Assembly: GCF_014648655.1 (NCBI RefSeq)
Contig: NZ_BMRN01000026.1
Coordinates: forward strand, 41,132-105,131
Direction: 5' to 3'
DNA: 64,000 nt
Origin: Streptomyces atratus
Lineage (GTDB): Bacteria; Actinomycetota; Actinomycetes; Streptomycetales; Streptomycetaceae
A program made the position numbers and the translations under genes. Below, piece after piece: positions 61,193 through 64,000 of this stretch. How positions within the stretch are numbered: the stretch's first letter is position 1; each line of letters begins with the position of its first letter. The notes under the pieces are model-generated. The model searched no databases. It worked only from the letters and a program-made list of their open reading frames with translations, and had not been told where the DNA came from.

Positions 61193-61635
61193 CAGTCGAG
61201 TTCCATGCTCTCGTAGGTGATCGCGAGCTTCTCCGTCAGGACCGAGGTGTCACCGGCCTTGAGGGTGCCGATCTCCAGGGACTTCGGCCAGGCGTTGATG
61301 AGCTTGTAGCGCTTGATGGCGATGCCCTCGTGGTCGTACACGATGACCGCGCCGTTGCGGCGGGCCGCGGTCATCCGCCCGAACCGGGAGTCCTTGATCC
61401 ACCGTTCGAAGCTGTTGTCCTCGGTGAGACCGCGGGTCACGGTCACCTCACCGGCCTTCGGCCGGCCCGGGAGCTTCTTGATGGCGTAGCGGCCGTCGGC
61501 GGTGTTCTGCTTCAGCTCGATGACGTCCTGCTCCATCTTCAGACCACTGACCTCGGTGATCTGCTTGATGACGACGCTGTCGAATTCGAGGCCGAAGGAG
61601 GCCCCGACGGTGCTGTCGAGATCGGGAAGTGGCAC
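61192..61635 (-). CDS. cis1a: CIS inner tube protein 1
   Basis: A 147-residue gp19/Hcp-like tube protein: ASFGLEFDSVVIKQITEVSG then LKMEQDVIELKQNTADGRYA, IKKLPGRPKAGEVTVTRGLT and FERWIKDSRFGRMTA. It is the sheath-proximal tube gene, 77 nt after the sheath stop, the normal sheath-tube order. Start is GTG at 61635 with AGGAGCC upstream. Confidence 0.93.
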   Translation of the reverse strand: MPLPDLDSTVGASFGLEFDSVVIKQITEVSGLKMEQDVIELKQNTADGRYAIKKLPGRPKAGEVTVTRGLTEDNSFERWIKDSRFGRMTAARRNGAVIVYDHEGIAIKRYKLINAWPKSLEIGTLKAGDTSVLTEKLAITYESMELD

Positions 61636-61712
61636 AACAGGCTCCTTTACCGCTCTTACCGCTTGGTGGACCTCAGGACGGCCGCTCCGCCACGGCCCGG
61701 CGCCCGGCGGCG

Positions 61713-63263
61713 CTACTCGTCGACGCCGCCGGTGCCCCCGGTCAGCTGGGAGAGGCGGAAGACGACGAACTCGGCCGGCCTGACCGGTGCCACCCCGATC
61801 TCGCAGATGACCTGACCTGCGTCGATGCTCTCCGGCGGGTTGGTCTCACGGTCGCACTTGACGTAGAACGCCTCTTCCGGAGTAAGCCCGAACAGCGCCC
61901 CCTTGCGCCATTCGTTGACCAGGAATGCCGAGACCGTGCGCCGGATACGGGCCCACAGGGCGTCGTCGTTCGGTTCGAAGACGACCCACTGCGTACCGGC
62001 GAGGATCGACTCCTCCAGGTAGTTGAAGAGGCGCCGGACGTTCAGATAGCGCCAGGCCGGATCCGACGCCAGCGTGCGCGCGCCCCAGACCCTGATCCCG
62101 CGTCCGGGGAAGGACCGGATGCAGTTCAGCCCGATCGGGTTGAGCAGATCGTGCTCGCCCTTGGTCAGCTGCGTCTGCAGGGCGACCGCCCCTCGTACGA
62201 CCTCGTTGGCGGGGGCCTTGTGCACACCGCGCGACTCGTCGTTGCGCGCCCAGACCCCGGCGATGTGGCCGCTCGGCGGGACCAGCTGCGCGCGCCCCGA
62301 CGAGGGGTCGGCGACCCGGATCCAGGGGTAGTAGAGCGTGGCGTACTTGGAGTCGAAGTTGGCGCCGTCGGTGCGCCAGGCCCGGATCTGCTGCGGGCTG
62401 AGTCCGGGCGGCGGGTCGAGAATGGCGACGCGGTCGCCCATCAGCTCGCAGTGGCTGATCAGCCCCTGCTGCACGGCGACGACCGACTCCAGGTCCAGCA
62501 GTCCGCGTTCGTACGCGCTCATCAGGTCCGGCACAGCAATCGTGGTGACCTCTTCGACGGCTTCGAGCCCGCCGAGGCCGGTCCTGCGGTCGGGATCGCC
62601 GACGTACACCTCAGGGGTCAGCGCCCCGGCTCCGGGTGACGCGGGCGCTGCGGGGGCCAGGGTCACGGCCTGCGGCTCGGGTTTGGCGGGAGCGGCGCCG
62701 CGCCCGGACTCCCGTATCTCGATGAGCTCCGACTTTGCGTTGACCCGGGTGGCGACGTTCTCCTTACTGCGTTTGGTCGTGACGCTCGGGTACGTCTCCG
62801 CGACCTGCCCGTCCCGCTTCACGATCAGCTGGAAGACATCGGAAGGCGGATCGTCCCCCTCCACCTCGGTCACTTCGACAGTGATCTCACCGGCCACACC
62901 GGGGCGGGGCTTCACCGCGTACGGCCCGAGCTGCGTCTCCGATCCGGCGGGCAGCTGTCCGGCGGTCCCGTTGCTCTCGTCCTCGGCCGGGGGCTCGGTA
63001 CCGTCACCGATGCGCACCACGTAGCAGACACCGCCGCCGTTGGAGAAGAACCCGTAGACGGCGGAGGCGAGATACGTACCGTCGACGAAGTCACCGAAGG
63101 TGCCGGCGAACTGGCTCCAGTTCGTGATCAGCGTCGGCTCGTCGAACGGGCCCTTCTGCGCGAAGCCGACGAAGGCGGCGACCGAGGTGCCCACGCCTTC
63201 GATCGGCCGGGATCCGGACTCGATCTCTTCGACGTAGACGCCCGGGGACAGGTACGACGGCAT
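61713..63263 (-). CDS. cis2: Contractile sheath protein
   Basis: A 516-residue tail sheath. ATG at 63263 with AAGGAGAG upstream gives MPSYLSPGVYVEEIESGSRP, the canonical sheath N-terminus, then GVGTSVAAFVGFAQKGPFDE. A variable beta-rich insertion (about 100-260, ending in PKPEPQ/PAAPASPG linker) precedes the conserved C-terminal domain: NPIGLNCIRSFPGRGIRVWG, ARTLASDPAWRYLNVRRLFN, and the final handshake strands EIGVAPVRPAEFVVFRLSQL. First gene of the 13-gene operon; the promoter must lie in 63264-63494 with the divergent gene's. Confidence 0.95.
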   Translation of the reverse strand: MPSYLSPGVYVEEIESGSRPIEGVGTSVAAFVGFAQKGPFDEPTLITNWSQFAGTFGDFVDGTYLASAVYGFFSNGGGVCYVVRIGDGTEPPAEDESNGTAGQLPAGSETQLGPYAVKPRPGVAGEITVEVTEVEGDDPPSDVFQLIVKRDGQVAETYPSVTTKRSKENVATRVNAKSELIEIRESGRGAAPAKPEPQAVTLAPAAPASPGAGALTPEVYVGDPDRRTGLGGLEAVEEVTTIAVPDLMSAYERGLLDLESVVAVQQGLISHCELMGDRVAILDPPPGLSPQQIRAWRTDGANFDSKYATLYYPWIRVADPSSGRAQLVPPSGHIAGVWARNDESRGVHKAPANEVVRGAVALQTQLTKGEHDLLNPIGLNCIRSFPGRGIRVWGARTLASDPAWRYLNVRRLFNYLEESILAGTQWVVFEPNDDALWARIRRTVSAFLVNEWRKGALFGLTPEEAFYVKCDRETNPPESIDAGQVICEIGVAPVRPAEFVVFRLSQLTGGTGGVDE

Positions 63264-63494
63264 GTGAGTCTCTCCTTGGCCGGGAACGCCCGCAATTCTC
63301 GCGACAGCCGCGATCACCGGGAACGGACACACGGCCGCCCACCCGTGCACCGGCCGCTGCCCGATCAGGCAATGCCCTCGCGCTGTACGTACCGCCGGGC
63401 GCTGCCCCGACCACGGTGCGTCCGCCCTGCGTACCGCACGGGCACTGCGCACACCCTGGGACGCCGACAAAAACATGTGCGGCCGGGAGGGCGG
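63264..63494. promoter_or_regulatory. Divergent promoter region of the CIS operon and candidate cargo gene
   Basis: 231 nt between the two divergent starts; each side has its own ribosome site. Very GC-rich with no clear -10/-35 pair. ACAAAAACATGTGC at 63466-63479 is the only AT-rich patch, close to the plus-strand gene. Confidence 0.5.
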
Positions 63495-64000
63495 ATGAAG
63501 GGGGTTCCGGAGAAGGACCCCGCCTCCGTGTCCGGCCGCGGGGGCACCCCCCGTCAGGAGAACGTGACACTCAAGCCCGAAGTGTCACGTTCGCAGGCAC
63601 CCCCACCCCACCGCCCACCGGGCGACCGCCCCGCCCCCGACCCCCGCAGCCTGCAACGTCTGCAACGCGCGGCGGGCAACGCGGCGGTCTCCCGCCTGGT
63701 GGCCCAGCGCTACACCGCCCCCGTGAAGCCATCGCCGGCCCAGGCCCCCGGGTTCCGCAAGGTCAAGGCCGATGTGGCGGCGAAGCGGACGAAGATCGCA
63801 GCCCATGCCCCCGCCACCACCGAGTCGAAGTCGGCACAGGACGCGGCGGTCGCGCCCCCCGACGACAAGGAGGCGCAGGGCAAGGCGGCGAACGCGGAGA
63901 AGATGAACGCCGCGAAGCCCGGCGAGTTCAACAAGCAGGCGTTCATCGACGCGGTGAACAAGGCCATCGACGCGCAGGCGCCGAAGAACCTCGACGACGC
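63495..64000 (+). CDS. Partial gene: CIS-associated protein with LQRAAGNAAV motif, candidate cargo or accessory protein
   Basis: An open frame from the ATG at 63495 (GGGAGGG upstream) running off the window after 168 codons; GTG at 63564 with AGGAG is an alternative start. The N-terminus is disordered, followed by DPRSLQRLQRAAGNAAVSRL then VAQRYTAP. The LQRxAGNxAV element is typical of proteins encoded around Streptomyces CIS loci (DUF4157-containing and putative toxins), and AQR repeats the x-Gln-Arg motif of the 601-residue protein. The rest so far is Lys/Ala-rich and helical (KVKADVAAKRTKIAA, FNKQAFIDAVNKAIDAQ). Effector domain, if any, lies outside the window. Confidence 0.65.
   Translation, partial: MKGVPEKDPASVSGRGGTPRQENVTLKPEVSRSQAPPPHRPPGDRPAPDPRSLQRLQRAAGNAAVSRLVAQRYTAPVKPSPAQAPGFRKVKADVAAKRTKIAAHAPATTESKSAQDAAVAPPDDKEAQGKAANAEKMNAAKPGEFNKQAFIDAVNKAIDAQAPKNLDD

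Overview
The window is about 70% GC, packed with GTG starts and ATGA/GTGA overlaps. It carries bldC, lsr2, a DUF3073 gene, mycothiol-type enzymes and DUF6274, which together point to a Streptomyces chromosome. The order purC - purD - dnaX on one side and purL/Q/S - purF/M - DUF3073 - vdh - bldC - hrpA on the other is the conserved core arrangement I remember from Streptomyces coelicolor, so most of positions 2,800-41,300 is vertically inherited housekeeping sequence.

Layout. 1-2,800: a secreted FG-GAP protein and a decayed trypsin-like gene. 2,800-9,200: a DEAD-box helicase with an RGG-like tail, a lipoprotein, a small zincin, a Glu-Asp-Phe tRNA cluster and a CcdA/DsbA thiol-redox pair. 9,290-17,800: hrpA, a second tRNA-Asp, bldC, valine dehydrogenase and DUF3073. 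17,900-27,200: purM, purF and purS-Q-L on the minus strand, interrupted by a META lipoprotein, a maleylpyruvate-isomerase-like protein, a TetR regulator and gene debris. 27,560-32,370: lsr2, three tRNA-Gly genes and an ABC-exporter/two-component operon. 32,420-41,300: purC, a dimethylformamidase-like protein, an M48-like membrane protein without its zinc motif, purD, dnaX, SRP RNA and tRNA-Ser.

41,200-44,250 is a decayed integrative element in tRNA-Ser. It holds an integrase remnant whose catalytic Tyr is Cys, a frameshifted serine-hydrolase remnant, an intact secreted alpha/beta hydrolase, and a second copy of the tRNA 3' end with its terminator. Directly after it comes a redox operon (3Fe-4S ferredoxin, ferredoxin reductase, cytochrome P450) followed by a PucR regulator and a DAP-decarboxylase-like PLP enzyme.

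51,049-63,263 is a tightly coupled 13-gene minus-strand operon for a contractile injection system (CIS). It encodes sheath, two tube proteins, an assembly protein, a 47-aa protein, a 601-aa Pro-rich protein with eleven x-Gln-Arg motifs, a LysM protein, spike, PAAR tip, gp25, two baseplate proteins and a CisA-like zinc-ribbon membrane protein. A divergent gene running off the right edge has the LQRAAGNAAV motif seen in proteins around such loci and is a candidate cargo or accessory protein. The ATPase and cap genes expected for a complete CIS are not in the window. The CIS locus and the candidate cargo are the most interesting part of the window.
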